This document shows positions 11,188 to 23,484 of a stretch of DNA of 64,000 nucleotides, piece after piece; position 1 is the stretch's first letter, and each line of letters begins with the position of its first letter. Source of the DNA: Adiantum capillus-veneris (taxonomy: Eukaryota > Streptophyta > Polypodiopsida > Polypodiales > Pteridaceae); NCBI GenBank assembly GCA_014529385.2, contig CM043971.1, forward strand, positions 61,226,209-61,290,208. Direction: 5' to 3'. A program made the translations under genes and the position numbers. Below the pieces are notes generated by a model, which ran no database searches, was not told the origin of the DNA, and worked only from the letters and a program-made list of their open reading frames with translations.

Positions 11188-12960
11188 CAAACATGCTGCC
11201 GAGAGTCAATCGTGGTCAAAATTCATCAACCCAATTTTGCATTGATTCCACATGAGTCGACCTTATTCCAGAAGTGTCAGCAAGAGATTCTGATACTGAG
11301 ATGTACCCTACGAGTGAGACTGAGGCTCAAGAGGAGCAGAGTAATGTTGAAGAGGCCAAATACTCTTAGCATTCCACTCACTCAAGGAGGAGGAGGCTGA
11401 GCGTGAGGAACGCAGAACCAGGACTCAAGGTTCTAGGTTCACATACAAGACAATTGAGGCCAAGGGTAGCAAAGTTAGTCATCATAATAGAATCGGGAAG
11501 GCCAAGGTAGAGACTAAGACTAAAACTAAAAAGGAAGGTCACTGGGATGGTGACACTAATCGTTAGAGGAAGTCATCCAGTCGTTGTCAGGCTACCAAGA
11601 CTAGAGGAACGAGAGATGATACAGACAGGCATCATTACACTGATTCTTTAAATATATATTTTTCAATTTTCAAAGGTGGAAAAAAAGATGATCCCGATGT
11701 CCACATTCAAGACTTTGAGTAATATGATGAATTAAATCATATTGACGAAGATGACTAGGGAAAACATTTTCCTCAAACACAAAAGGATGCAGCAAGAAAA
11801 TGGTATTACCACTATCCAGCTTGCTAGTTAAGGTCTTACAATAAACTGATGAAGGCTTTCATGCTTGACTCGGACAATAGTGGAAATAAAGGCATTCTCT
11901 ATGATCTGGACAAGATTAGGCAAGGAAAATTGTCTATAAGAAGCTATGTGGAAAAGATCAAAGAGTTGATTAGCTTCTACAAGAACCACCTTCATAAAAA
12001 AGACTACGTGCATGGTTTTTAAATGGATTTGTGGCAACAAGCTGAGAGAGCAAGAGTTACCTGCACCCACAAAGAAGTTTAATGACTTGGTGCAGAGAGC
12101 TTTAAAGCTCGAGCAACAAGCCAAGAAGGAGCAAAGCCATAAGAAGTAGAGGTCTAGCAATAACAGCTCTTCTACGGAGAATTCCAACTCCATTGAGACT
12201 TCTAACAGTTCTAATAGTAGTTCATATGAAAAGAGAAAGTACAAGGCTAAGAAAGGGTCTTGGTCTCGTAAAATTGACAAAATGGCCAGGCAGATTGCTA
12301 AAATCAGCCAGACCAAACGACCAGTCATCTCAAGAAGATGGAAACTTCGTGCTCCAAATGAAAATTCAGAGATCATGTTTCCAATGAATGCCCATAGTGC
12401 ACGTACTGCAAAGAGTGTAGACATCTGTGGAATAACTATGGCATTTAAATCCATCATTTCAAGAAGGTAAGGATCTGTATCTAATTGCATTTACAAATAT
12501 TGAATTAGCTAAGATAGAGATGACCAGTGGACCTAAAGAGGAAGATTCATGTACCAGTGGGATTGGTATTGGTGGGGGCGGAAGATACCAAGGGGATATT
12601 GGCTAAGGCGGAGGTCATAGCAATTTCTAGAAGCAAAGTCTTAACTGCTATATTTGTGGAAAATATGGACACTTTGGCAGCTCAATGTCCAGATGCACCC
12701 AATATTGAGCCTACTGAGGCAAAAGCTCTAGAACCAGTTTCAGTATGGGCAGTCACTCGTAGTAAAGGGGTGATTATTGAAGAACTTCCAAATGATCTTG
12801 TGAAACTAGTCCTTCCTAAAACCAGTAAATGGACTTAGCAGAGAGAATTTTGGAAGGATAAGGTAGTCGATGAATGGCAAGAGCAGTGAGAACTAACAGC
12901 TAAGATCATAGAGGATCTAGCTAAGAAGCTACCAGAAAAGCCATAGAATTTTGATGCTCA
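11188..12960 (+). pseudogene. Ty3 gag-like region
   Basis: Fragments in several frames: an acidic stretch near 11290-11370, a capsid-like piece at about 11830-12020 (KLMKAFMLDSDNSGNK, then SYVEKIKELISF), and Cys/His clusters near 12400 (CTYCKECRH) and 12650 (CYICGKYGH) that resemble zinc knuckles of nucleocapsid. Many stops and frameshifts break it. Its role would be to form the particle and bind the RNA. Assignment rests on position upstream of protease and on the zinc knuckles. Confidence 0.5.
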
Positions 12961-13266
12961 TGTTATTCAGAAGATACCAGCCTCATCTTATGAGAAAAGG
13001 CAATCAAAACAGTCAAGATCTGGAATCTTTGAGACCATGCTTGCTGTAGTGCAAGGATTTGGGGATGATCTAGGGCAGGTGGAATCAAATTTGAGTGCAA
13101 TAGAAAACATTGAACTGAAAAATCACAGTGTCAGTCAAGGCTCAGTACAAACAGAGGAATAGAGGATTGTCAATGTGAAGATAGTCCTAATTCCTTGAGT
13201 TCTGATAATAATTTTGACTAGGAGAGAGAAGAGATCTATGTCAAAATCTGTGAACAAATTCAGAAA

Positions 13267-13680
13267 TTGACGGTCAAATTAGATGATATCAAGAAGACTT
13301 TGCTTGATGCAACAAAGTTTATCAGACAACGGAGAAAAGTTGAAACTGATGCCAGAGTAGTAGATTTGTCAGCTATCAAAGACGATGAGGTGCCAGTAAT
13401 CCAGGTGGATTACAAGGTCAGAAAACAATGGGAGCCGCTATCCGGTGTTATACTAGATGGAGGGGCAGGTGTGGACATTCTGGGGTCACATCTTCAACAG
13501 AGGCTTGATATCATTGATTTAAAGACAACACCCTTTAAGGTTAGAATGGTTGATCATAGAGTTGTTCAAGCAACTCGTATGATTGAGAATATGTAGATTA
13601 GGGTGGGTAAAGAGAAATTCATAACCAGCTTTACGGTATTGGATATCCAAGGAGCATATGGTATGCTAATGGGATGACCA
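13267..13680 (+). pseudogene. Ty3 aspartic protease
   Basis: The frame holds VILDGGAGVDILGS (about 13449-13490), the active-site loop of plant Ty3 proteases (D-G-G/S form), followed after about 70 residues by VLDIQGAYGMLMG, which fits the second conserved strand. An in-frame TAG at 13594-13596 splits it. It would process the Gag-Pol precursor. The N-terminal 60 residues are Lys-rich and unrecognised. Confidence 0.65.
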
Positions 13681-14229
13681 TGACTTTGGACGGTGCAGGT
13701 TGTTCATGATTATGCGAATCAAACCATAACCATTTAGGGAATCAGAAGGAGAATCTAGCTCCTGACAAATTACACCAAAGCTGGAAGAAAACACTTCAAC
13801 CTGAGGAACTTTGCCAAAAATATGAGGTTAAGAAGATTGAATGGATGCTTGCAGCCATGAACATTTTTTAGTTAGCTGAAATTGACTTGAATGTGGTGTT
13901 ATTTGACAAGGCTTAAGTTGAGAAACAAAGAAAGCAGTTTCTAGATCAGTTCACTAAATTTAATACTGGAGAGCGACCAGTTTAGTTGTGTGGTCGGCCA
14001 GAGGAACCATCTGACTCCAAAGAGGGATATTCAAATTCCAATACAGCAGTGCACACTAAAGAGTTCACTGGAGTTCACAATGAGAATCCAAAACTAACAG
14101 ATCCTCTCAAAGATTATGCTGCAGAGTCACTGGCCAAAAGGAAGGGACTCTGGCCCAAATTGGTTGCTTCCAAAAGACCAAGAGATTGAAGAGTGAAATT
14201 TTGGTTCTAAACAAATTCCTCGATCAATC

Positions 14230-15710
14230 AAGGTGAATAAGCATCTAAACATAGAAATGAAGAAAAATGTCAGACTAATATTCCAGAAATACAAAGATGT
14301 ATTTGCATGGGAACATACTAATTTGGAAGGTGTAGATCCAGAGGTTTGCTAGCACAAAATACCTATGAAGTCAGATGCTAGACCACTACGTCTGTAGAGG
14401 TACAAAATGAATCCAAACTATGGTAAAAAGGTCAAAGAGAAAATTGACAACCTTCTGAAAGCTGGATTCATCACAGGGTCGCTAGCAGTGATTGGCTATT
14501 CCCTATAGTGGTCGTACTGAAGAAGAATGGGAAACTCAGAGTCTGTGTGGACGTCTACCAAAAATTGAATGCTCAAACAGTTAAATATCCCTTTCCATTA
14601 CCCTTCACCGATATGCTTCTTGATGAGATTGCAGGCCATGATATGTATAGTTTTATGGATGACAACAGTGGTTACAACCAATAAAAGATTGGTCCTAAAG
14701 ATAGGAGAAAACCCACTTGTAGTATTGATTGGGGTGCATTCATGTATTTAGTCATGCCATTTGGTCTCTGCAATGCTCTAACAACATTCCAACATTGCAT
14801 GATGGAGATAATAAGTGAATTATTACGTAGATTTCTAGCTATATTTATGGATGACTTCACTGTATTCTCAACCAAGCAGAAGCATCTACTATTTTTGGAA
14901 ATGGTTTTTCAATGATGCAAGGAGAAGAGGATTTGCTTGAATCCATTAAAGTCTATCTTTTTGGTCTAGAAGGGACAATTAATGGGGCATATAGTGTCCA
15001 AAAATGGCATAGAGATAGCCAATGATAAAGTCCAGTGTGTCCAGTAGGCCAAGGCCCCCCCCGTACAGTGTCTAAATTGAGTTCATTCTTGGGGTATATA
15101 AATTTTTACAGAAGGTTTGTTCACATGTTTTCTACAAAGGAATTACCTCTATATGAGCTTACCAAGGAAACCAATAAGTTCATCTGGACTTTTGAATGTG
15201 AAGAAAGCTTTCAATGTCTTAAAAATGCCATCACCAATAAGTCCGTACTCCGACAAACATATTGGGATGTTATATTCCATGTGCATGTCGAGGCCTCGAA
15301 GCTGAAAATGGGGCAATACTAGCTCAACCAGATGGAAGGATGGATTATCCAATTTATTTTCCTAGTCAAAGATTCACTCTAGCTGAACAAGGATATACTA
15401 CCATAGAGAGAGAAGCATTGGGAATGGTTTTCAGTGCCACCAAGTTTCGACATTACTTATTGGGCAAATTATTTCATTTCTATGTGGATCATCAAACACT
15501 GCTATTTTTATCAAAAAAGTTATTATCCAAGGAAGATTAATCAGATGGATGATGTTCCTAATGGAGTTTGAGTTTTCCATATTCCACAAGCTTGGTAAAT
15601 CGCATTGTGGTGCTGATTTTATTTCCAAAAGTACTGAAGGCTACTCTAAAATATCCTTGAGGGATGAGACAATAGATGCAAAGCTATTTGAGTCGACAGT
15701 TGGAGAATTT
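14230..15710 (+). pseudogene. Ty3 reverse transcriptase and RNase H
   Basis: Conserved blocks in order: RPLRL-RYKMNPNY with a stop inside, DNLLKAGFI, KKNGKLRVCVDY-type block near 14530, FPLPFTDMLLDEIAGHDMYS, PFGLCNALTTFQ, and the catalytic FMDDF (about 14845-14859, the YxDD position). RNase H follows: LYELTKE, EASKLKMG, QPDGRMDYPIYFPSQRFTLAEQ, then TIEREALGMVF and YVDHQTLLFL. At least five stops and several frame changes interrupt it, so it is inactive. The PFT and AGH motifs resemble Ty3 elements of seedless plants and conifers, from memory. Confidence 0.85.
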
Positions 15711-15714
15711 AGAC

Positions 15715-17121
15715 CCTAAATGATATGATGTATATCAGTTCCTTTTAAGAGGAAGATTCCCAGAAAATTGGACTCAAAATCAAAAGAAATCTCTAATCAT
15801 TAAGAGTCTGCAGTTCACCACCATAATAGGAGGATTGCTCTATAGATTGGGCATAGATGGTGTTCTTCGAAGGTGTGTGCCAATGGAAGGGAGGATGCAA
15901 GTCATCTCTGAAGTACACGATGGGGATTCTGGAGGACACTTCTCCACTGATATCACTTATAAGAAGATTTTGCAAGCCAGATTATGGTGGCAAACCCTGA
16001 TAGAGGACGTCCTAAGTTTTTGCAAGACTTGTGATATATGTTAGAGAATGGGCACACCAGCAGACGCCGCTGATATGACTCCACTCACTCCAGTACAACC
16101 AATGGGAGTGTTCATGAAATGGGGTTTGGACTTCATGGGACCATTCAAGAAGGTCACTGCAAGGAAGAACTGGTACATCTTGATGACTACCTGTTATGTC
16201 ACTAAATGGGTAGAGACCAAGGCTCTTCCAAATAATACTGCCAAGTCCACTGCTATTTTTCTATTTGAAAACATTATTTGCCGCTATGGATGCCCCATTG
16301 AAACTGTGTCGGATCAAGGGACACATTTTATTAGTGACATAATGGAAATTTTGATGGAGATGCTCTCAGTTAAGCACTAGAAATTGACTCCGTATTATCC
16401 CAGGTGTAATGGTCAAGCAGAGAGAAATAATAAAACCATCAAGAATATATTGACCAAGATTGTTCAGAAGGAGCCACACCAGTGGGATATCAAGCTCCAA
16501 ACTGCTTTATGGGCCTATAGAATAGCTTATAAAGTCACCACTAGAATGACACCTTTCTGTAGTGCCTATTGAATTTGTAATTCCTAGTCTCTCAGAATGG
16601 CAGTTGAATATGGATTAGATTCTGATCATAATCTCAAACAAGGACTAGAGAAATTATTGAAGCTGGATGAGTTACAGTAACGAGCCTTGCTAGAACAGGA
16701 GATTGTTCAACAACATAGAAAGCACTGGCATGATAGAAGGATAAAGGCTAGGGAGTTTCAGAAGGGTGACTTAGTTTTGCTATATTGGTTTAAACTCGGC
16801 CCTGAGAAACCAAATTTAAAGATAGCCTGGTCTAGTCCATTTGAAGTTGATTGGGTATTTTCAAATCGCACAGTGAAACTGAAAGACTTATCTGGATTAC
16901 TACTGCCGGGTGTTTATAATGGGGACAAGATCAAGCTATATTATTCTAATGACAAGGAGACCTCCGGAGGTGATTATACTGTTATTTTAGGTATTGATGA
17001 CCAGCAAATGTCAGACCCCGCTCTTCTAAATCTTTTCCATGTCAACCCAATATCAGAACAAGTAAAGTCTCAGTATTATAAACTAGTGCCAATGACAGAG
17101 CCAATGGAGTTTCAGAATTAG
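15715..17121 (+). pseudogene. Ty3 integrase
   Basis: A zinc-binding region with EVHDGDSGGHFS and CKTCDIC, then the DDE core: WGLDFMGPF (first Asp), ETVSDQGTHF (second Asp) and NGQAERNNKTIKN (Glu). Next come the LWAYR block, QKGDLVLLYW and a Pro/Lys-rich C-terminal domain (WSSPFEV, RTVKLKDLSG) ending at 17121. Stops lie after CDIC, after VKH, after CSAY and before RALLEQ. No chromodomain follows. Confidence 0.85.
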
Positions 17122-17879
17122 TACCAATTTCTATGGGAAAAAGGGCCAATTGGAATGAATGTGTTAATCATTAAGGATATTATGGAGCAAAATGGCCAAT
17201 GCATGTGTGGCAAAATGCTATCGGCGCACATAACTCTAGGAATGATAAGTAGTGGAGATTTTATGGTGCATACATGTATAACAATGAGGCATGTGGGCAC
17301 TCTTCCTCACAAGTCTCATGCACAATGCCTACTTGCTGTCATGCACATGCCATCGCCAAGCTCCGAGAACTCTTTGATCCAACCTAAAACCTCCTCATTC
17401 TTGACAGATTCTGCTTGTCCCTGTTTGACACTACGTGATACACCTTGCTACTACAGGTTAGGATACACAAGTAAGTATTATTTCTCTACAAATTCAAAGT
17501 CATCAGTGTATGGGTCGAAACAAAATGTCTTGAGAAGATGCAGGACACAGTGGCTGAGACTGCATCAATCATTATTTCTATTCAAGCCTCCCTACCACTC
17601 ATTCCATATAGCAAGATACACAGATACGTGTTTAATGTGAGCAAAAAGAATCACTGTTGCAATTATGGAATCTGCATGTGGAATTACAGCTACGAAGTTT
17701 GATTTTTATGAATCCATTATTAAACAGGTCCTCCATTATTTTGATATTGATGAATGTAGTGCTATTGATAACAGAATTAAAATAACAATGACACCTGAAG
17801 ATATTGCTTACGCCTTTAGATTGCCCAACGCAAAAAATCCCATCACAGCATCTGCAGACCAAATCAGTCTGGCTCTTAA

Positions 17880-19220
17880 CACTAGAATGGTAACCTAATA
17901 GGACATAAAAGTGTCCTTTCAGGGTTTTGGGAAAAAAATTCCAAAACCATAGTAGATCCACTCATTTTGAAAAATCCTTTAATGAGCTTATAGTTCAATA
18001 ACTACTACATATATAAAAAAATGAGAAACTTGTAATTTTTCTCATCCCATGGTCACTACAAGCCTCCAAAGTTGATGGACCAGTGCATTTGCCCAAAACA
18101 GCAATTTCTTACCGTTGATTGCATATAAATAAGAGTGGGTATTTTTGTAGTACATGAGATAAAATGCCCCATTAACTTCAATGGGTTGGTGACCAAAACA
18201 TATGGTTGCTTTTACCTCACTAATTTTTTTTTGGGCAAAAAAAGTAGGTACAAAAAATTTGCATTTTTGCCATTCTACGGACCTATCATCAAAGTTTCTA
18301 TAGTCACGCTCAATACAGATACTATATACATGTTTTCTTAGTTCCCTTTGGGCCTCTAGATTCAAAAGGAGCCATGGAGTCTGTCAAAAGGATAATGGAT
18401 CTCTTACAATTGGAACCTTGGGGGCAATGATAAAGTGCTAAATACAGCAAACATGAAAAAATTGGGTTTAGCATTATGACCTCTAGAAACCCATAGAAAC
18501 TACTCAATATCTAGCCAAGTTTTTAGTCTATGATTAGATATGGTTACTACCTACAAAATACACACAATTGGCCTAAGAAACTATTGATATTGAGAAAGTT
18601 ATACTTGCTACTCTAAAATGTATCGTATTCTTCAGCAATCAAAAAACTCAACCATCATCATATACTATGCTATATAGCATATTAGGTCCCCCAAAACTGA
18701 AGGAAGATTAGCTTTATGTTATACATTACACTTAACACAATGAAAATTGAATTTGGATATCAAGAAAGCCACCAAAAAAATCATAAAAGTGCTAATTTTG
18801 ACCGAAAAACAGGATTATGCAATTCTTGTAAATTGGTCATAACTCTCAATTTTAACACTTAGCTCTCCCTACAATCGCCAAAACATGTTGAGAACTATGA
18901 AGGCCTAACCTCTAGCCATCTAAACCTCACAAACATAAAGTTTAGAGTGGTATAGTTGCCAAAAATTTAAAAAAAGCCAAAAACAAGACCCGTTTTTTCA
19001 CACAGTTTAGGTTCAAAAATTTTGTGCAAGAGTAAGGTTAATGGTGAGATCGATACATTACAAAAAATGCTAAGTTTTTTTCAGCTCATAAAGCAACTTT
19101 GTGGATATATAGCACCTAGAAATTCATTTTCATACTCTTCAAATAATTCAAGCAAAATGGTCACTTAACAGGACACAAAAGTGTCCAAGGACATAAAAGT
19201 GTCATGTTACCATTCTAGTG
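17880..19220. mobile_element. TTAA-flanked TIR element, copy 1 (1,341 bp)
   Basis: Perfect 15-bp terminal inverted repeats (CACTAGAATGGTAAC ... GTTACCATTCTAGTG) are flanked on both sides by TTAA (17876-17879 and 19221-19224). Removing the element with one TTAA restores the surrounding frame. Next to the left TIR is an inner palindrome AGGACATAAAAGTGTCCT, echoed near the right end. It is AT-rich, non-coding and lacks a transposase. A TTAA target suggests piggyBac-type mobilisation, although the ends begin CACTA. It carries about 170 bp near its right end that copy 2 lacks. Confidence 0.85.
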
Positions 19221-20292
19221 TTAAGGAAGATGAAGCAGCTAGAAAGAAAAGGAAGGCTGGTGAGTAAGGGATTCTAGTAGCTGTACTGGATGTTTTCTTA
19301 GCCTACAAGTTTATTGCAAAAGCTGTTAGTCTGAAAAACAATCCGACATATGTGTCTGAGAAATTGTTTGCAATGTTGCTCGCAAAAAGGCTGGATGATA
19401 AAGCCAAAATCAATCTATGCCAAAAAATTTCTCGTAATGTCTTACATCAAATTGCTAAGCTGAAGTCATAGTCTATTCAAATCTTGGTATGTCTTGCATT
19501 TTTGTATTGGGCTACTGCTCCAAAGGCCTTTCCCCAGGTAAAGCTAGCTTAGAGTCCTAAGCATGTTCCATTCACTAACAATGTGGCGTTATCTTCAAAT
19601 GAAGAGGACCCATGTATTCAATTGGCCATCACAGGACATAAGAGGAAGGCCACATAGGCTCAAGACAATAGCCTAAACAAACCCAAGATTGTGTTAGAAA
19701 AGAGTACGGCTCTACTGAAGAAACATGAGAGTCAGGTCTAGCCCCTGTCCCACTGAAAAATCTTTTGAAGGCCAGACTTCAGCAAGCGGCCCAAAGAGCA
19801 GACTCAAACAATAGTCAGCATTGAAAAAGGGCAGCAAGAGGCAACAATTGAACGAATAACAAACACTAAACAGGTGGTAGCTATTACTGGCAAAGGAAAG
19901 GAAAAAGCATTTGCCAGCCCGATCACTAGCTCTCCTTTCGGTGAACTGGCTTTATTAGTGGTCAAGAAGGATCGGTTGCAACAGTTCAGAATAACCCTCT
20001 CAAAGGAAGATAAGTACTTCAAAAACCAGAATTTACAACATTACCATAAATGGATCCAGCCATGGTTTATAAGCAAGCTAAATCAGATTCAGCTATAGTA
20101 GTTGATGGATGCTCGGCGATCATGGAACACTATTGTCCATTCCTTAGGAAAGATGATGGATGTGTCGATTTCCAGTGAAGAAGTGGCTAGGCTTAAAGAA
20201 GAATTCGGAAGCAGCCAAAATTAGATTCAGAAACTTCACAAAGAAATGACTGAATAGTCTATTGCTAAGAATCAGTCAACTCAAACAATTAA

Positions 20293-21461
20293 CACTAGAA
20301 TGGTAACCTAACAGGACATAAAAGTGTCCTTTCAGGGTTTTGGGAAAAATTTCCAAAACCATAGTAGATCCACTCATTTTGAAAAATCCTTTCATGAGCT
20401 TATAGTTCAATAACTACTACATATGGAAAAAATGAGAAACTTGTAATTTTTCTCATCCCTTGGTCACTACAAGTCTCCAAAGTTGATGGACTAGTGCATT
20501 TTGCCCAAAACAGCAATTTCTTACGATTGATTGCATATAAATAAGAGTGGGGATTTTTGTAGGACATGAGATAAAATGCCCCGTTACCTTCAATGGGTTG
20601 GTGAACAAAACATATGGTTGCTTTTACCTCACTAATTTTTTTTTGGGCAAAAAAATAGGTACAAAAAAGTTTCATTTTTGCCATTCTACGGACCTATCAT
20701 CAAAGTTTCTATAGTCACGCTCAATACAGATACTATATACATGTTTTCTTAGTTCCCTTTGGGCCTTTGGATTCAAAAGGAGCCATGGAGCATGTCAAAA
20801 GGCTAATGGATCTCTTACGGTTGGAACCTTGGGGGCAATGATAAAGTGCTAAATACAGCAAACATAAACAAACTGGTTTAGCATTATAACCTCTAGAAAC
20901 CCATAGAAACTACTCAATATCTAGCCAAGTTTTTAGTCTATGATTAGATATGGTTACTAACTACAAAATACACACAATTGGCCTAAGAAACTAGCAATAT
21001 TGAGAAATTTATACTTGCTACTCTAAAATGTATCGTATTCTTTAGCAATCAAAAAACTCAACCATCATCATATACTATGCTGTATAGCATATTAGGTCCC
21101 CCAAAATTCAAGGAAGATTAGCTTTATGTTATACATTACACTTACATAATCAAAATTGAATTTGGATATCAAGAAAGCCACCAAAAAAATCATAAAAGTG
21201 CTAATTTTGGCAAAAAAACAGGATTATTAAATTCTTGTAAATTGGTCATAACTTTCAATTTTAACACTTAGCTCTCCCTACAAGCATCAAAACATGTTGA
21301 GAACTATGAAGGCCTAACCTCTAGCCATCTAAACCTCACAAACATGAAGTTTAGAGTGGTATAGTTGCCAAAATTTGAAAAAAAAGCCAAAAACAGGACC
21401 CGTTTTTTCACACAGTTTAGGTTTAAAAATATTGTGCAAGTGTCCTGTTACCATTCTAGTG
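20293..21461. mobile_element. TTAA-flanked TIR element, copy 2 (1,169 bp)
   Basis: Same 15-bp TIRs and TTAA flanks (20289-20292 and 21462-21465) in the same orientation as copy 1. The shared sequence is nearly identical by eye, so both insertions look fairly recent. No convincing gene: short minus-strand ORFs in both copies are broken differently. Confidence 0.85.
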
Positions 21462-22750
21462 TTAATGAGCTGCAGACAAAGATGCTGAAACTAGAAACCA
21501 AAAATCAGCACTGAATGAAGAGAAGGAAGATTCTTTGAGAGATGCTGACAGATTTCATAATTTGTTATGTATGAAGCGTGCAGATTTCAAAGAAGTTCTA
21601 ACCACCCACACTGTGTTAAAGGATTCCCTTGCAGAGAGATACATATACAGTAACCTTGCTGATATCCTTAATCCATAAGGAAATGTAACCTTGAATATGG
21701 ATGATTTGAAGGCACTCATTGAGTCTATTCAGAGTGATCTGTAAGATAAGGTCACTGAATCTAATAGAGCCTATGTAAATCAATCCATTACAGATCATAT
21801 CAGTAAGCAAGTTGATATGGAATAGGAGTCTGAGCAGGAAGAAGAGCATGACGAGGAAGGGGATGACAAGCCAGATGATGATGATGATTCTCCTCCTTCC
21901 CCACCCTTAGGCTCTGGAGCTGGAGCATCAGCTTGCAACTAGGGGTAGTGGACCCAACAAAGGCAATTTAGGTACTGATCAGGACCAGCAAGCCCAGTAG
22001 GTTCCAAAAGTTGTACGTAGGAGCCAGGGAGATGGTTCAACACTGGAAGTTGGATGCTTCTCATGATCAAGAGCTATGTCACCTACCTGTTCATCCCAAC
22101 AGTATTCACCTACCGGAAAGGGTACTTGACTGGACATTGACTTTTGATGATATGACAATCAATTCACATTGGCAGAGACAGTTTATTGCAGATCGCCACT
22201 CCAAAGCTACCGCACTAGATTTTCTACTAGGAAACAGACCTACATACAGATGTATGAAGGAGGTCAGGATTCAGCTAAAAGAACTCTTGCTTCAGATGCA
22301 GATTGCCAAAGGTGTCTTGGATCAAAGGGTGTAGGCCATCATGAAGATAAGTGTACCAATAGCAAAGGACCCCAAACCCAAACGTCAGTAGGAGAACACG
22401 CAACTCCTCTCCAAAAAACCTTTCAGCTGCTACTGCTGGTTCAAATTACTAGAAAGAGGATGTAGCAGGAGAACCAAACCGCTCTCAATTCTTTTGGAGT
22501 TTGTACTTGATTCTCCAGTACTCCTGTGGGACGGGTGTCTAACCTCACTCCTATCTTATTGTTTGCAGACATAGCGCGAACCAGGAATATAATTGTCAAT
22601 CCATGGGATGAAGCTGTCTCGAATAGTGCATAGAGGCTACAAGAGGTTGTCAATCTCTTGGAAAACAACAAACAACTTGCTTCTAACTCAAGCTACACTC
22701 AAATGACTAAAATCACCAAAAAGCTAATTGCTCATCGACAAACAAATCAT

Positions 22751-23060
22751 ATCCGTAACAACATCAAACAACAAACGTTATGAAACTTCTAAGAAATGTT
22801 TATAAAACGTAAGTACACATGCTTATGGTCTCAAATCTCACTTTAGGTCAAGTGAAAAAATTGCGATTATGAAGAGCAATGGACTTTTGACCTAGTCATT
22901 TTCGACCCAGAATGTATCTAGATGCTTAGCAATGATTCCCCAATACCCCGCCTATGCTTAGTTTTTTATTTTGAAGTGTAAATTCCTACTTATGATGAAA
23001 TTAGGCCATGGGTCAGCGATGCCAAAAGCTATGAAATATTATGAAATGGTTACGTCAATG
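22751..23060. other. No gene seen
   Basis: AT-rich non-coding sequence between the 3' end of the Ty3 element and the minus-strand LTR below. Confidence 0.4.
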
Positions 23061-23437
23061 CGTAGAGCTCATACCTACGGTTGCAACACGATAGGCCCGA
23101 CTACAATGTGACAATCAGGGAGGGAGTAGGAAGTGCGAGAAGGAGAGAAGCTAGCATCGTTAGCTCACACTGTGTATTTCATTATCCCAAACTTAATAAT
23201 AACTTACAAAAACTGGCTTTTATATCTTAGCCAAGGTTTTTGGTGGTCAAAACTAATAATCTTGGAGCTCTAACTAAAGATAGGTAAAGACAGGTTCATA
23301 CAATCTGGAAGCTTGTAGGCCGAGCTCATCAATTGCAAAGTTTATCCAGAAAATAGGAGCTAAAATATTCCCAATTCATCAAAATAATGAATGTTTTTAC
23401 AATGAGAGATCCGAAAAATGGTATCCGAGTAAATTTA
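23060..23437 (-). mobile_element. 3' LTR of a minus-strand LTR retrotransposon
   Basis: On the minus strand a purine tract GAGGAGGGGGGAA (23438-23450) is followed by TGTTAGCAATAAATT, the expected polypurine tract and LTR start. The LTR holds a TATA box (GATATAAAAGCC, near 23220) and would end near CTCTACGCA at about 23060. The LTR belongs to the element whose ORF lies at 23485-24832. No partner LTR is in the window, so the inner end is approximate. Confidence 0.55.
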
Positions 23438-23484
23438 TTGCTAACATTCCCCCCTCCTCACCTGTGTCGTCCCTTGACACAGCT

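Larger units (their letters stand above)
17480..22700 (+). pseudogene. Extra ORF 3' of Ty3 pol, split by two insertions
   Basis: A coding-like frame from about 17480 leads, after a frameshift near 17665, into a block reading ITATKFDFYESIIKQVLHYF and RIKITMTPEDIAYAFRLPN, faintly like the plant-transposon domain found beside Ty3 elements. It stops at an inserted element at 17880 and resumes exactly after it at 19221 (EDEAARKKRKAGE, then DVFLAYKFIAKAVSLKNNP). A coiled-coil part is likewise cut at 20293 and resumes at 21462 (NELQTKMLKLETK). An acidic stretch (EEEHDEEGDDKPDDDDD) lies near 21840 and a last block at 22011-22330. Multiple nonsense codons. The function is unknown; similar extra ORFs exist in Tat-lineage elements. 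Confidence 0.5.
11164..22750 (+). mobile_element. Ty3/gypsy retrotransposon with an extra 3' ORF, decayed
   Basis: Gag-like, protease, reverse transcriptase, RNase H and integrase follow in Ty3 order to 17121, then an extra coiled-coil ORF to about 22.7 kb. No chromodomain is seen after the integrase, so it is not a chromovirus; a Tat/Ogre-like lineage is possible. Many in-frame stops interrupt it. Where the family residue is obvious they fit CAG/CAA or CGA changed to TAG/TAA/TGA, consistent with deamination of methylated cytosine. Two TTAA-flanked elements (17880-19220 and 20293-21461) are inserted in the extra ORF. LTRs could not be paired inside the window, so both ends are approximate. 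Confidence 0.75.

Noticed and set aside
17880..17895. Calling the TTAA elements CACTA/EnSpm because they begin CACTAG
   Set aside because: CACTA elements make 3-bp target duplications; here no 3-bp match exists but TTAA flanks both copies exactly.
18042..20684. Minus-strand ORFs in both TTAA elements that look alike (QKKISEVKATICF)
   Set aside because: The similarity follows from near-identical DNA; the frames are cut at different points and no transposase motif is present.
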